Positions 25,492 to 34,160 of a DNA stretch of 47,030 nucleotides are shown in pieces. This DNA is from UBA2108 sp002713215 (lineage in GTDB: Bacteria > Bacteroidota > Bacteroidia > Flavobacteriales_G > Salibacteraceae), in the NCBI GenBank assembly GCA_937891015.1, contig CALAPY010000085.1:1-47030 (forward strand). The letters run 5' to 3'. How positions within the stretch are numbered: the stretch's first letter is position 1; the number at the start of each line of letters is the position of its first letter. The notes beneath the pieces were generated by a model that was not told the DNA's origin, did no database searches, and saw only the letters and a list, made by a program, of their open reading frames with translations. The position numbers and the translations under genes were made by a program.

Positions 25492-26196
25492 ATGAAAAAA
25501 TTACTTACCCTTACATTATTGTCAATGTTGACCATTGGCTTACAAGCTCAATACCTGGATGTAACAGACATCTTTTTTACTAAGGCTGGTGGGAGTGCAA
25601 GCAACCCTCTGCCTTCTAATGATTTAACTCCTGGTGATACCGTGACCCTTTGGTTTGTTTTTAAAAATAATTTATCAGGCGCACAGGACCTTAAGATGGG
25701 AGATTCGTTAACCTTTGGCTGGTCCATTGATGGTACTGATCAGGGGACATTAATCATGTCCAGTTTAACTGCTGACCTGACTAATGGGAGTTCTATAAAT
25801 GCTTTCTTAAGAAACAATTATGTGCTGCCAACTACGCCCGGTTTTAGTTTGAAAATTTGTGCCTGGCCATTATACAATCCATATGCTGCCAATACCGATC
25901 CTAACAACGGAAGGTACTGTAGTGATTTTAAAGGAAGGATACCTTCCTCATTGGGATGGCTAAATTCGGATGAGAGAAGTTTTGTCGTTGTAAACCATTC
26001 CTTGAATTTCAACTTTGGATCGGGGAACGAATCAAATGCAATTGAACTGTTTAGCCTGACAGGAGCAAGAGTAGGTCAATACTTTGTTGGTCAGTCCGGT
26101 AACATTGCTTTAGACGCGAATTTGAAATCGGGAATTTACATTTTAAAAGCAACAGCTGATGGTGAAATAAGCACCCAGAAAATCTACATTCCTTAG
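25492..26196 (+). CDS. Small secreted protein with probable T9SS sorting domain
   Basis: A 234-aa protein with a signal peptide (residues 1-19, TLTLLSMLTIGLQAQ). The middle part has beta-rich sequence (PGDTVTLWFVFKNN and FSLKICAWPLYNP) like an Ig or CARDB-type fold. The last 65 residues, NAIELFSLTGARVGQYF and then LKSGIYILKATADGE, resemble a T9SS C-terminal domain, although the usual PNP motif is missing. Function unknown. A strong terminator follows it. Confidence 0.75.
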   Translation: MKKLLTLTLLSMLTIGLQAQYLDVTDIFFTKAGGSASNPLPSNDLTPGDTVTLWFVFKNNLSGAQDLKMGDSLTFGWSIDGTDQGTLIMSSLTADLTNGSSINAFLRNNYVLPTTPGFSLKICAWPLYNPYAANTDPNNGRYCSDFKGRIPSSLGWLNSDERSFVVVNHSLNFNFGSGNESNAIELFSLTGARVGQYFVGQSGNIALDANLKSGIYILKATADGEISTQKIYIP

Positions 26197-26223
26197 GATA
26201 AGGATCATTTAATAATTTGAAAG

Positions 26224-26250
26224 GGGGAAGTCTTGGCTTCCCCTTTTTTT
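26224..26250 (+). terminator. Rho-independent terminator
   Basis: GGGGAAG (26224-26230) pairs with CTTCCCC (26237-26243) around the loop TCTTGG, followed by seven T. It ends the plus-strand gene at 26196 and lies in the gap to the convergent ABC-F gene. Confidence 0.85.
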
Positions 26251-26270
26251 ATTATCACAAACAGAACGGG

Positions 26271-28142
26271 TTAGCTTTCCTTCTCGCTCAATTCCAGCCA
26301 ACGATCAGTTTTTGTATCCAGCTCTTCCATGAGCCTGCCCAACTCATCCGAGAGCTTCATCATTTTGTCAGCATCAGAGATACCTGCCTCAAATTCGGCA
26401 TTGATTTCATTCTTCCGTTTCTCCATCTTTTCGATTTCAATTTCCAGAATTCCCAATTCTCTCTTTTCGTTATAGCTTAGTTTATTGCTCCGGTCGGCTT
26501 TTGGCTTTTCCTTTTTCCGCGGGTCGCTTGGTGAAATGGCAGAGGCACTAACATCTTCATTTGGTTGCTTTTTCCATTCCCTCCACCGCGAATAGTTTCC
26601 CGGGAAATCCTTTATGGGAATTCCTCCTTCTATAACAAACAAGTGATCAACCAACTTGTCCATAAAGTAACGATCGTGGCTTACTATAATCACACACCCA
26701 GGAAAATCCAGTAAGAAGTTTTCAAGTACCTGAAGGGTCATAATGTCCAGGTCATTCGTTGGTTCATCAAGAATTAATACGTTGGGATTTTTCATCAGTA
26801 CCTTAAGCAGGTGAAGCCTTCTCTTTTCACCTCCGCTTAACTTGTCAATTCGATTGTAGTGCATCGACCGAGGAAACAGAAATCGTTCAAGCAATTGGGA
26901 CGCGGTTAGTTTTTTGCCCTTAGCCAGGGGCAGGTACTCAGCCACTTTTTTAATGACTTCAAGAACCCTGTCTCCCGGTTTAAATTGTAACCCATCCTGC
27001 CGATAATATCCAATCAACACGGTGTCTCCAACTACCACCTTTCCCGAACTCGGTTCCAGGTTGTTGGTAATGAGGTTTAAAAACGAAGACTTGCCGGCTC
27101 CGTTAGGGCCTATTATGCCCACTTTTTCGCCTCGCTGAAACTTGTACGAAAAACCCTCAAAAAGTACCTTTTCGCCAAATTGTTTCGAGACATTATGAAA
27201 TTCAAGGATTTTGCTTCCGAGACGTTCCATATTGAATTCCAGCTCAACTTCTCGTTCATTAACCCTTTTTTTAGCTACTTCTTCAATACCATAAAAAGAA
27301 TCGATTCTGGCCTTCGATTTTGTGGTTCGTGCTTTGGGCTGACGACGCATCCAGTCGAGTTCTTTTCGGTATAGGTTTTTAGCCTTTTCAATTTCACTCT
27401 TTTCAATCTGTTTCCGCTCTTCCCGTTTTTCAAGAAAGTAGGAGTAATTCCCCTTGTACGAGTACAGGCCGTAGTCGTCCATTTCCAGGATTACGTTACA
27501 GACGTTTTCCAAAAAATAGCGATCGTGCGTAACCATCAATAGGGTCAGCTTTTCAGAAATTAGAAACTTCTCCAGCCACTCGATCATTTCCAGGTCCAGG
27601 TGGTTAGTTGGTTCGTCCAGGATCAAAAAATCCGGTTCATCGATAAGCACCTTTGCCAGCGCCAATCGCTTAACCTGGCCACCAGATAATTCTTTGATTC
27701 GGGCATCCAGGCTGTCTACTTTTAATTCACTCAGGATACTCTTAACACGTACTTCGTGATCCCAGGCTTTTAGTTCTTCAATTTTGTCCAATGCCTTTTG
27801 AAACCGGTCTCCTTCAATACCATGTTCTATGCAGTCTTCGTATTCGCGAATGGCTTTAAGAATTGGGTTTTCACTTTGAAAAACGGCATCCCAAATGGTA
27901 AGCTCCGGATCAAAATAGGGGTCTTGCAATAGAAATCGAACCGAAATGCCTTTTCGCCAGACCACCTGACCCGTATCCGGTGTATCCAATCCGGCAATCA
28001 TATTGAGTAGGGTAGATTTACCAGTTCCATTTTTGGCAACCAGGGCAAGTTTTTCACCTTTCGCCATTCCAAAGGACAGCGTTTTTAATATTTCCCGATC
28101 GCCAAATCGTTTGGATATTTCTTCAACGGACAAATAATTCAT
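26271..28142 (-). CDS. ABC-F family ATPase (Uup-like)
   Basis: A 623-aa soluble protein with two ABC domains and no membrane helices. Domain 1 has GTGKSTLLN (about residues 39-47) and LSGGQVKRLALA; domain 2 has GPNGAGKSSFLN (about 348) and LSGGEKRRLHLL. Both have Walker B DEPTNHLD or DEPTNDLD. The C-terminal 90 residues form a charged coiled coil, as in Uup. ABC-F proteins bind the ribosomal E site or act on translation-linked processes. Its start overlaps the preceding small gene by four bases, and RsgA lies just before that, which suggests a translation-related operon. Confidence 0.9.
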   Translation of the reverse strand: MNYLSVEEISKRFGDREILKTLSFGMAKGEKLALVAKNGTGKSTLLNMIAGLDTPDTGQVVWRKGISVRFLLQDPYFDPELTIWDAVFQSENPILKAIREYEDCIEHGIEGDRFQKALDKIEELKAWDHEVRVKSILSELKVDSLDARIKELSGGQVKRLALAKVLIDEPDFLILDEPTNHLDLEMIEWLEKFLISEKLTLLMVTHDRYFLENVCNVILEMDDYGLYSYKGNYSYFLEKREERKQIEKSEIEKAKNLYRKELDWMRRQPKARTTKSKARIDSFYGIEEVAKKRVNEREVELEFNMERLGSKILEFHNVSKQFGEKVLFEGFSYKFQRGEKVGIIGPNGAGKSSFLNLITNNLEPSSGKVVVGDTVLIGYYRQDGLQFKPGDRVLEVIKKVAEYLPLAKGKKLTASQLLERFLFPRSMHYNRIDKLSGGEKRRLHLLKVLMKNPNVLILDEPTNDLDIMTLQVLENFLLDFPGCVIIVSHDRYFMDKLVDHLFVIEGGIPIKDFPGNYSRWREWKKQPNEDVSASAISPSDPRKKEKPKADRSNKLSYNEKRELGILEIEIEKMEKRKNEINAEFEAGISDADKMMKLSDELGRLMEELDTKTDRWLELSEKES

Positions 28143-28696
28143 TGCGCCAAATATCCCATTTTAAGAAAGACCTTTTCAAACTTCACCTGCAATAGTTTGT
28201 TTTGCTCCAAATCATCACGATATTTATTTATGCATCGATCCAGTCGCATTCTAAATTCATTGACATTGACGCTGAATTTTGTTCTACTCGCGGATTCTAG
28301 AAACTGACCATCGTTTTGTATTTGAAATCGGACTTCCTTTTTACCCGATGGGTCGAAAGAGTGAAGGACGACTGAGTGCATACAGGCATTTCGAAAAAGA
28401 AGTAATACTTGCGTCATCTCCCTATTGTGTGGAAAGTAGTCCCTCAGGAAGTTTTTTAATCTTTTTGTAGCCTGTTGGTTTCCAAGTTGTCCCGAATAAA
28501 ACCGAGACAGCATCTCTATCGTAGCCCACAGCATCATGCAGTAGGCCTGTGTTGTACTTGAGCCAGAAACTTTTAAGTTTTCAATCTCATCCAAAGCCTT
28601 TGACAGAGGAGAAATTTTGTCCTCCAGGATGGTACGTCCAAAAAAGAAGTCAATTTTTGATTCAGTAGTCAACGGTTCTGTAGCTTTCGTTTTCAT
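28139..28696 (-). CDS. Uncharacterised protein with HEPN-like RNxxxH motif
   Basis: About 185 aa, mostly helical, no signal peptide or membrane segment. I do not recognise a named family. FRNACMHSVV near residues 101-110 gives an R-N-x-x-x-H motif (Arg102, His107), the form typical of HEPN-domain RNases; the RNA positions are 28391-28393 and 28376-28378. The start is uncertain: ATG 28696 or 28705 both lie inside the end of rsgA (overlap of 35 or 44 bases), and an ATG further up at 28774 is possible. The gene overlaps the ABC-F start by four bases. An HEPN identity is inferred from one motif only. Confidence 0.6.
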   Translation of the reverse strand: MKTKATEPLTTESKIDFFFGRTILEDKISPLSKALDEIENLKVSGSSTTQAYCMMLWATIEMLSRFYSGQLGNQQATKRLKNFLRDYFPHNREMTQVLLLFRNACMHSVVLHSFDPSGKKEVRFQIQNDGQFLESASRTKFSVNVNEFRMRLDRCINKYRDDLEQNKLLQVKFEKVFLKMGYLAQ

Positions 28697-29597
28697 CACC
28701 GTCATAAATGCTGAGGTAACTCTTAAATCTGGATTCTGCAATGTTACCATCAACAACGGCTTGCTTAACCGCACAATCTGGTTCGTTGAGGTGTTGGCAA
28801 TTATTGAATTTGCATTGCGATAGTAATGCTCTCATTTCAAGGAAGTAATGGGAGATTTCTTTCCGATCAATATCGATCACACCAAATCCGCGGATGCCAG
28901 GGGTATCAATTATTTCTGCTCCAAAGTCAAGGTGATACATTTCGGCAAAAGTGGTTGTGTGTTTTCCTTGACGGTGGAAGTCCGAAATATCAGCTATTTT
29001 TAAATTCAAATTAGGCGAAATGGCATTAATAAGTGAAGATTTTCCAGTTCCTGAATGTCCGGCAAGCATGCTGGTTTTCCCCTTCATAATCTCTTTGACT
29101 TCATCCAGGTTCACATTTTCTGTGACCGAGGTCTGAATGCAGCGGTAACCTATGTCTCCATAGATAGTAAGCCATTCAATCAGTTCATCAGCATCTTCTT
29201 CCTGCAATAGATCGGCCTTGTTAAATACTAGAATAGGAGTAATGTGATAAGCTTCTGCACCCACTATAACGCGGTCTATAAATCCCTTGGTTGTTTCAGG
29301 GTCGCGAAGGGTAATAAAAACCAATACCTGGTCGATGTTACTGGCTAAAATATGCCCCCTCTTGGATAACTTAATGGATTTTCGAATGATGTAATTGTTT
29401 CGTTCTTCCAGCTGATTAATAACTCCCGTGTCTTCTTCAACAATCTCGTAATTTACCCAATCACCGACAGCCACCGGGTTGGTAGAGCGAATTCCCTTTA
29501 GTCGAAAGTTGCCTTTAATTTTACAGGGGATTACCTTTCCGTCCTCCGATCTAACCGAGCTCCAGCTTCCCGTACTTTTTACAACCCTTCCTCTCAT
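28662..29597 (-). CDS. rsgA: Ribosome small-subunit-dependent GTPase A
   Basis: A 311-aa circularly permuted GTPase. After an N-terminal OB fold, the G motifs come in the order NKAD (126-129), GHSGTGKSS (180-188) and DTPG (231-234). The zinc site is C262, C267, H269, C275. It acts in late maturation of the 30S subunit, releasing assembly factors on GTP hydrolysis. All motifs are intact. The ATG at 29597 is only eight bases past an exact -7 element, so the mRNA is nearly leaderless. Confidence 0.95.
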   Translation of the reverse strand: MRGRVVKSTGSWSSVRSEDGKVIPCKIKGNFRLKGIRSTNPVAVGDWVNYEIVEEDTGVINQLEERNNYIIRKSIKLSKRGHILASNIDQVLVFITLRDPETTKGFIDRVIVGAEAYHITPILVFNKADLLQEEDADELIEWLTIYGDIGYRCIQTSVTENVNLDEVKEIMKGKTSMLAGHSGTGKSSLINAISPNLNLKIADISDFHRQGKHTTTFAEMYHLDFGAEIIDTPGIRGFGVIDIDRKEISHYFLEMRALLSQCKFNNCQHLNEPDCAVKQAVVDGNIAESRFKSYLSIYDGDENESYRTVDY

Positions 29598-29604
29598 GCG
29601 GGTT

Positions 29605-29612
29605 CAAAAGTA
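29605..29612 (-). promoter_or_regulatory. -7 promoter element of rsgA
   Basis: On the minus strand this reads TACTTTTG, an exact TAnnTTTG match. Its last base is eight nucleotides from the A of the rsgA start codon, so transcription should begin at or just before the start codon. Confidence 0.6.
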
Positions 29613-29651
29613 GAAGATTGTAGCAAGCGGCTAGGGATATATCGGATTGAA

Positions 29652-29659
29652 TAGTTTTG
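29652..29659 (+). promoter_or_regulatory. -7 promoter element of the methyltransferase gene
   Basis: TAGTTTTG is an exact TAnnTTTG match, 24 nt before the TTG at 29683. It forms a divergent promoter pair with that of rsgA, 40 bases away. Confidence 0.5.
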
Positions 29660-29682
29660 AATTTTAGAAGCATCGATACAAG

Positions 29683-30531
29683 TTGGATTTTTCGAACCAC
29701 GATATTGCAGATTATTATAATCAGACCCAGGTTCACTATAAACAATGGTGGAAATTGGCGAACAACCAATCCGTACACTATGGATTGTGGGAGAAGGATA
29801 CGCGATCTTTTGCCGAGGCCTTACAAAATACAAACCGGGTAATGTCGCAAATAGCGGGTATTAAACCTGGTGAAAAGATATTGGACGCAGGATGTGGAGT
29901 AGGGGGAGCGGCATTTTACCTTTCCAAAAACATGGATTGTGAAGTAGTAGGAATTACCTTGAGTGAAAAGCAATTGGAGATGGCGAACCAACATAAGGGA
30001 GAATTGAATACAAGCCATAAGGTGCAATTTGACCTAAAGGATTTTTCCAATACCGATTATCCCGATCATTCATTTGATGTGATATGGGCGTGTGAAAGTT
30101 CCTGTTACGCTAATCCGAAAAGCACCTTTTTGAATGAAGTGAATCGTCTATTAAAACCAGGAGGCCGATTAATACTCGCAGATTATTTTTTGACTGATGA
30201 AGGAGAGAAAGATCCAAATGGATGGTTGAAAAAATGGGGAGATCTATGGGCAATTTCGGATTTTTATAAAAACTCTACATTAAACTCACTCATTGAGGAA
30301 AACGGCCTCAGTATTATTTCCAATCAGGATTTTAGTGCGCAGGTTCAAAGATCTTCAAAACGAATGTATTGTGCATCTATTTTGGCTGCTCCTTTTTCTG
30401 AATGCTACAATTTGTTTTTTAATACTTCGAGGTTTGCAAAACATCATTATCGGTCAGCTATTTATCAGTTTCGCTCGTTGATGAAACAACAATGGCAGTA
30501 TCGAATTATTTGTGCAAAAATTGGAACTTAA
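29683..30531 (+). CDS. SAM-dependent methyltransferase
   Basis: A 282-aa class I methyltransferase. The SAM-binding motif I is ILDAGCGVGGAAFYL (about 66-80), with VVGITLSEKQLEMA and FDVIWACESSCY following, and ADYFLTDEGEKDPNGW later. The overall form (YYNQTQVHYKQWW at the N-terminus) resembles cyclopropane-fatty-acid or tocopherol/sterol-type methyltransferases that act on small lipophilic substrates. No ATG fits: an in-frame TAG lies six codons upstream, so TTG at 29683 is the likely start. Substrate unknown. Confidence 0.85.
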   Translation: MDFSNHDIADYYNQTQVHYKQWWKLANNQSVHYGLWEKDTRSFAEALQNTNRVMSQIAGIKPGEKILDAGCGVGGAAFYLSKNMDCEVVGITLSEKQLEMANQHKGELNTSHKVQFDLKDFSNTDYPDHSFDVIWACESSCYANPKSTFLNEVNRLLKPGGRLILADYFLTDEGEKDPNGWLKKWGDLWAISDFYKNSTLNSLIEENGLSIISNQDFSAQVQRSSKRMYCASILAAPFSECYNLFFNTSRFAKHHYRSAIYQFRSLMKQQWQYRIICAKIGT

Positions 30532-30580
30532 CCTTCCAATAATTCGCCCAGTGGAACCCCAACCATTATATTTTCACAAT

Positions 30581-30588
30581 TACCTTTG
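30581..30588 (+). promoter_or_regulatory. -7 promoter element of gldA
   Basis: TACCTTTG is an exact TAnnTTTG match; its last base is six nucleotides before the A of the gldA start codon, predicting a leaderless transcript. Confidence 0.6.
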
Positions 30589-30593
30589 CGTCA

Positions 30594-31496
30594 ATGTCAA
30601 TTGAGGTTCAAAATGTATCCAAGGTTTACGGAGAGCAAAACGCTCTTGATAACATTTCAATTTCCGTTAAACCTGGAGAAATAGTTGGTTTTTTAGGACC
30701 TAATGGGGCCGGAAAATCCACCATGATGAAAATTATTACCTGCTTTATTCCGCAAACTGCAGGTAAAATATCGGTATGCGGATTTGATGTAGAGCAAGAC
30801 CCACTTGAAGTTAAGAAGCGAGTTGGATACTTGCCGGAGCACAATCCGCTTTACCTGGATATGTATGTAAAGGAGTATTTGACCTTTGTGGCCGGACTTC
30901 ATCTTGTTCCTGACAAAAAGAAGAGGGTGGATGAAATGGTGAAACTCGTTGGTTTGGAATTGGAGCAAAACAAGCAAATTGGTGAATTGAGCAAGGGTTA
31001 TCGTCAGCGGGTAGGATTAGCTCAAGCCCTTATTCACGACCCTGACGTACTTATATTGGATGAACCTACCACCGGATTAGACCCTAACCAGATTGAAGAA
31101 ATTAGGAACCTGATTAAAAAACTGGGAGAGGAAAAAACGGTAATGATGAGTACTCATATAATGCAGGAGGTGGAAGCCATTTGCGATCGGGTGGTTATTA
31201 TTAGTCAGGGAAAAATTGTCGCTAACGATACCTCAAGAAACATTAGTGAGTCGCAGGAAGAGCAACATGTAACTCGGGTTGAATTTGATCAGTCAGTTGA
31301 AGAAGATTTGCTAAGAAAAGTTAGTGGTGTGCTGGAAATTAGAAGCATGGGCGGTAACGAATGGATGATCGTATCTAAGGCCGATATTCGCAATGATTTG
31401 TTTCAGTTTTCCGTAAAAAATAACTTGGGAATATTAACACTTCAGAAGGAAGAAAAGAGCCTGGAAGAAGCCTTTAAGTCGCTCACCAAGAATTAG
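30594..31496 (+). CDS. gldA: Gliding-motility ABC transporter ATPase GldA
   Basis: A 300-aa ABC ATPase: Walker A GPNGAGKS (35-42), signature LSKGYRQRVGLAQAL, Walker B VLILDEPTTGLDP, plus a C-terminal extension of about 80 residues. SVCGFDVEQDPLEVKKRVGYL with EHNPLYLDMYVKEYL is typical of GldA in gliding Bacteroidota, where it pairs with the GldF and GldG membrane subunits. Those genes are not in this window; separate placement of gldA is known in Flavobacterium. The general ABC-2 ATPase call is certain, the GldA name likely. Confidence 0.88.
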   Translation: MSIEVQNVSKVYGEQNALDNISISVKPGEIVGFLGPNGAGKSTMMKIITCFIPQTAGKISVCGFDVEQDPLEVKKRVGYLPEHNPLYLDMYVKEYLTFVAGLHLVPDKKKRVDEMVKLVGLELEQNKQIGELSKGYRQRVGLAQALIHDPDVLILDEPTTGLDPNQIEEIRNLIKKLGEEKTVMMSTHIMQEVEAICDRVVIISQGKIVANDTSRNISESQEEQHVTRVEFDQSVEEDLLRKVSGVLEIRSMGGNEWMIVSKADIRNDLFQFSVKNNLGILTLQKEEKSLEEAFKSLTKN

Positions 31497-31574
31497 CCTT
31501 GACCAGGCCATCCAAACACTCAACTAATTTCTTAATTTCGCACCTCAATTTTAAACACGTAAAATTCAAATTAC

Positions 31575-32828
31575 ATGGCTTATTTTTTCACATCCGAGTC
31601 TGTTTCTGAAGGACATCCCGATAAAGTATCTGATCAAATATCTGATGCGTTGATTGATAATTTTTTGGCGTTTGACAGCTCTTCTAAAGTGGCTTGTGAA
31701 ACATTATGTACTACTGGCCTGGTTGTTCTTGCTGGTGAAGTAAAATCTGATACCTACCTTGACGTTCAAAAAATTGCACGTGAGGTTATCGCCAATATTG
31801 GTTATACCAAGGGCGAGTATATGTTTGATTCGAATTCCTGCGGAGTTCTTTCTGCAATTCACGAGCAGTCTCCCGACATTAACCAGGGAGTGGAACGAAG
31901 CAATCCCATGGACCAGGGAGCCGGTGACCAGGGAATGATGTTTGGTTATGCTACTAACGAAACGGAAAACTATATGCCATTGGCGCTGGACTTATCTCAT
32001 TTAATATTGAGGGAAATGGCTGCCATTAGAAAGGAAGGAAAGGAAATGACTTACCTCCGTCCTGATTCTAAATCTCAGGTCACCCTGGAATATGATGACA
32101 GCAATAAGCCGGTACGAATCGATACCATTGTAGTTTCTACACAGCATGACGATTTTGACTCGGAAGCAGCAATGCTTGAAAAGATTAATGCTGATGTTAA
32201 AAGTATTTTGATCCCAAGGGTTCAATCTCATTTATCCGATGATATCAATGCACTATTTAATGATGACATTGTATATCACGTTAATCCTACTGGAATTTTT
32301 GTGATAGGTGGACCTCATGGAGATACCGGACTTACCGGGAGAAAAATCATAGTTGATACTTACGGTGGTAAAGGTGCTCATGGCGGTGGAGCTTTCTCAG
32401 GAAAGGATCCAAGTAAGGTAGATCGTTCTGCGGCCTACGCTACACGACACATTGCTAAAAACCTGGTTGCTGCCGGACTTTGTAGTGAAGTATTGGTTCA
32501 GGTTTCGTACGCAATTGGAGTTGCTGAGCCAATGGGAATTTTTGTAAATACTTATGGTACAGCTACCGTTGATTTAAACGATGGAGAAATTGCCCGTAAA
32601 GTGGAGGCAATTTTCGACATGCGACCTTATGCAATTGAGCAGCGATTGAAATTGAGAAATCCTATGTATTTGGAAACTGCGGCTTATGGTCACATGGGTA
32701 GAAAAAATGAAGTGGTGTCCAAAACCTTTACAACTCCTGACGGAACTTCCAAGACCATGGACGTTGAACTGTTTACGTGGGAGAAATTGGATTACGTAGA
32801 TCAGGTAAAAGCTGGCTTCGGTTTATAA
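31575..32828 (+). CDS. metK: S-adenosylmethionine synthetase
   Basis: A 417-aa MetK, which makes SAM from methionine and ATP. The N-terminus MAYFFTSESVSEGHPDKVSD carries the ATP-binding His of the family; GAGDQGMMFGYATNET and GGGAFSGKDPSKVDRSAAY are the two signature regions. Full length. The 78-base leader has a -7-like TAATTTCG (31533-31540, one mismatch) and no SAM riboswitch that I can fold by eye. Confidence 0.97.
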   Translation: MAYFFTSESVSEGHPDKVSDQISDALIDNFLAFDSSSKVACETLCTTGLVVLAGEVKSDTYLDVQKIAREVIANIGYTKGEYMFDSNSCGVLSAIHEQSPDINQGVERSNPMDQGAGDQGMMFGYATNETENYMPLALDLSHLILREMAAIRKEGKEMTYLRPDSKSQVTLEYDDSNKPVRIDTIVVSTQHDDFDSEAAMLEKINADVKSILIPRVQSHLSDDINALFNDDIVYHVNPTGIFVIGGPHGDTGLTGRKIIVDTYGGKGAHGGGAFSGKDPSKVDRSAAYATRHIAKNLVAAGLCSEVLVQVSYAIGVAEPMGIFVNTYGTATVDLNDGEIARKVEAIFDMRPYAIEQRLKLRNPMYLETAAYGHMGRKNEVVSKTFTTPDGTSKTMDVELFTWEKLDYVDQVKAGFGL

Positions 32829-32854
32829 TTCGAGAAATAATGATATATACTAAG

Positions 32855-32878
32855 AGGCCGCCTTGTGCGGCCTTTTTT
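32855..32878 (+). terminator. Rho-independent terminator of metK
   Basis: GGCCGC (32856-32861) pairs with GCGGCC (32867-32872) around CTTGT, followed by six T. A strong, clean terminator 27 bases after the metK stop. Confidence 0.9.
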
Positions 32879-32957
32879 ATGGGGTAAATTGAGATAACTC
32901 CATATTCTGATTAAACTACTTGTGGCTTTTTCAAAAAACATGACGTCAATCATATAT

Positions 32958-32977
32958 AAAAGACACTTAGGTCTTTT
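32958..32977 (+). promoter_or_regulatory. Inverted repeat upstream of the nos cluster (possible operator)
   Basis: AAAAGAC and GTCTTTT form a perfect seven-base inverted repeat around the six bases ACTTAG. It lies about 20 bases before the -7-like GAACTTTG (32998-33005, one mismatch), over the expected -33 region. metK already has its own terminator, so an operator for the Rrf2-type regulator at 40083, or another regulator, is plausible. The following T-run means a second terminator cannot be excluded. Confidence 0.4.
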
Positions 32978-33032
32978 TTTTAACACTAATATCATCTGAA
33001 CTTTGTCTCGTAAAACAAAAATTAATTTTATT

Positions 33033-33611
33033 ATGAAAAAGGTATCTACAATTCTAGGCTTAGCCCTAGGAGTTTTGTTTTTCACAGGATGTGGAAATCA
33101 GGGAAGCGGGCCAGCGGCAGCTGAACAAGCCCCCGCACAGGAAGAAGCTAGCCAGGAAAAAGCTGGACAAGCATTTTTAACAACAGATGAATCTGGAACT
33201 CCAAATATTTTGGGAATCGCCATAGGCTCTCCGGATCACAAAACATTGGTTGCTGCAGTTCAAGCTGCTGAAATAGAAAATGTATTGGCAAACAATGGTC
33301 CAATAACTGTTTTTGCCCCAACTGATGCGGCGTTTGCAGCACTTCCGGAGGGAACAGTTGAAAATTTGGTTAAACCAGAGAATAAGGCGACGCTAGCCCG
33401 CATTCTAACATTCCATGCTGCACCAGGTAGTTATGATGCTGAGCATATCGCTGGTGTTATGGGAATTGGCCAAGCTACAGGAGACAAAGTTGTGGTTGAA
33501 GAAAAAGATGGAGCAACCTATGTTAACGGGGCTAAAGTTCTTGGTTCAGTTAAGGCAAGTAATGGCTGGGTGCATGTAATTGACGCTGTACTTTTACCAC
33601 CTGAAAAATAA
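33033..33611 (+). CDS. Fasciclin-domain (FAS1) lipoprotein of the nos cluster
   Basis: About 192 aa. The lipoprotein signal is GVLFFTGC with lipid-bearing Cys20. A low-complexity Ala/Glu/Gln linker follows, then a FAS1 domain: GPITVFAPTDAAFAALP (about 88-104), ILTFHAAPGSYDAEHI and WVHVIDAVLLPP at the end. FAS1 domains mediate adhesion or protein contact; here the role may be to hold partner proteins near NosZ, but that is inference. The ATG at 33033 is preferred over an earlier in-frame start at 33003, which would overlap the promoter region. First gene of the nos operon. Confidence 0.88.
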   Translation: MKKVSTILGLALGVLFFTGCGNQGSGPAAAEQAPAQEEASQEKAGQAFLTTDESGTPNILGIAIGSPDHKTLVAAVQAAEIENVLANNGPITVFAPTDAAFAALPEGTVENLVKPENKATLARILTFHAAPGSYDAEHIAGVMGIGQATGDKVVVEEKDGATYVNGAKVLGSVKASNGWVHVIDAVLLPPEK

Positions 33612-33641
33612 ATAACATATAATAATTAATATACAAAACAG

Positions 33642-34142
33642 ATGAACCGTTTAATTCAAATTATTCTAGCTGCCGGACTCATAGTAAGTATAGGCGCTTG
33701 TGGAGGTGGAGGATCAGAAACTGCTCCCGCCGAAAAAAAGAAAACTACCTTAGGTGGTGCTAAGGAGAAAAAAGCACCAAAAGAGGAGAAATCAGATGAG
33801 GTAGGTGATCCTATGACCATGAAAGGAATAGGGCCTGTTCAATCCTTGGAGGTTGGAGACCTTGATGATGCTATGGTTACGGAAGGAAAAGAAATTTTCG
33901 AAGCTAACTGCACAGCTTGCCATAAGATTGATAAAAAGTTTGTTGGCCCTGCAATGAAAGGCATAACCGAAAGAAGAACGCCTGAATGGGTAATGAACAT
34001 GATTCTTAACCCGGAGGAAATGATCAAGGAAGATCCACTAGCCAAACAAGTTATGATTGAATCTAACATGGCTATTATGGCAAATCAGAGTCTTACTGAA
34101 GATCAGGCTAGAAAGATCTATGAATATTTTAGAACACTATAA
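33642..34142 (+). CDS. Cytochrome c lipoprotein of the nos cluster
   Basis: A 166-aa protein with lipobox SIGAC (Cys20), then a Lys/Ala-rich linker, and a class I cytochrome c domain with haem motif CTACH (residues 90-94). Likely Met ligand lies in the stretch near residue 143-146 (SNMAIM). Anchored in the envelope, it is probably the electron donor of NosZ, whose gene starts 18 bases after its stop. Many clade II nos clusters encode such a small cytochrome next to nosZ. Confidence 0.92.
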   Translation: MNRLIQIILAAGLIVSIGACGGGGSETAPAEKKKTTLGGAKEKKAPKEEKSDEVGDPMTMKGIGPVQSLEVGDLDDAMVTEGKEIFEANCTACHKIDKKFVGPAMKGITERRTPEWVMNMILNPEEMIKEDPLAKQVMIESNMAIMANQSLTEDQARKIYEYFRTL

Positions 34143-34160
34143 TTTAAAAAATTGAATAAA

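Noticed and set aside
31497..31574. SAM riboswitch before metK
   Set aside because: The leader is only 78 bases and shows neither conserved SAM riboswitch sequence nor a suitable helix set by eye.
32941..32948. TGACGTCA palindrome as a regulator site
   Set aside because: An eight-base palindrome is expected by chance at this scale and it is not placed like the stronger inverted repeat at 32958-32977.
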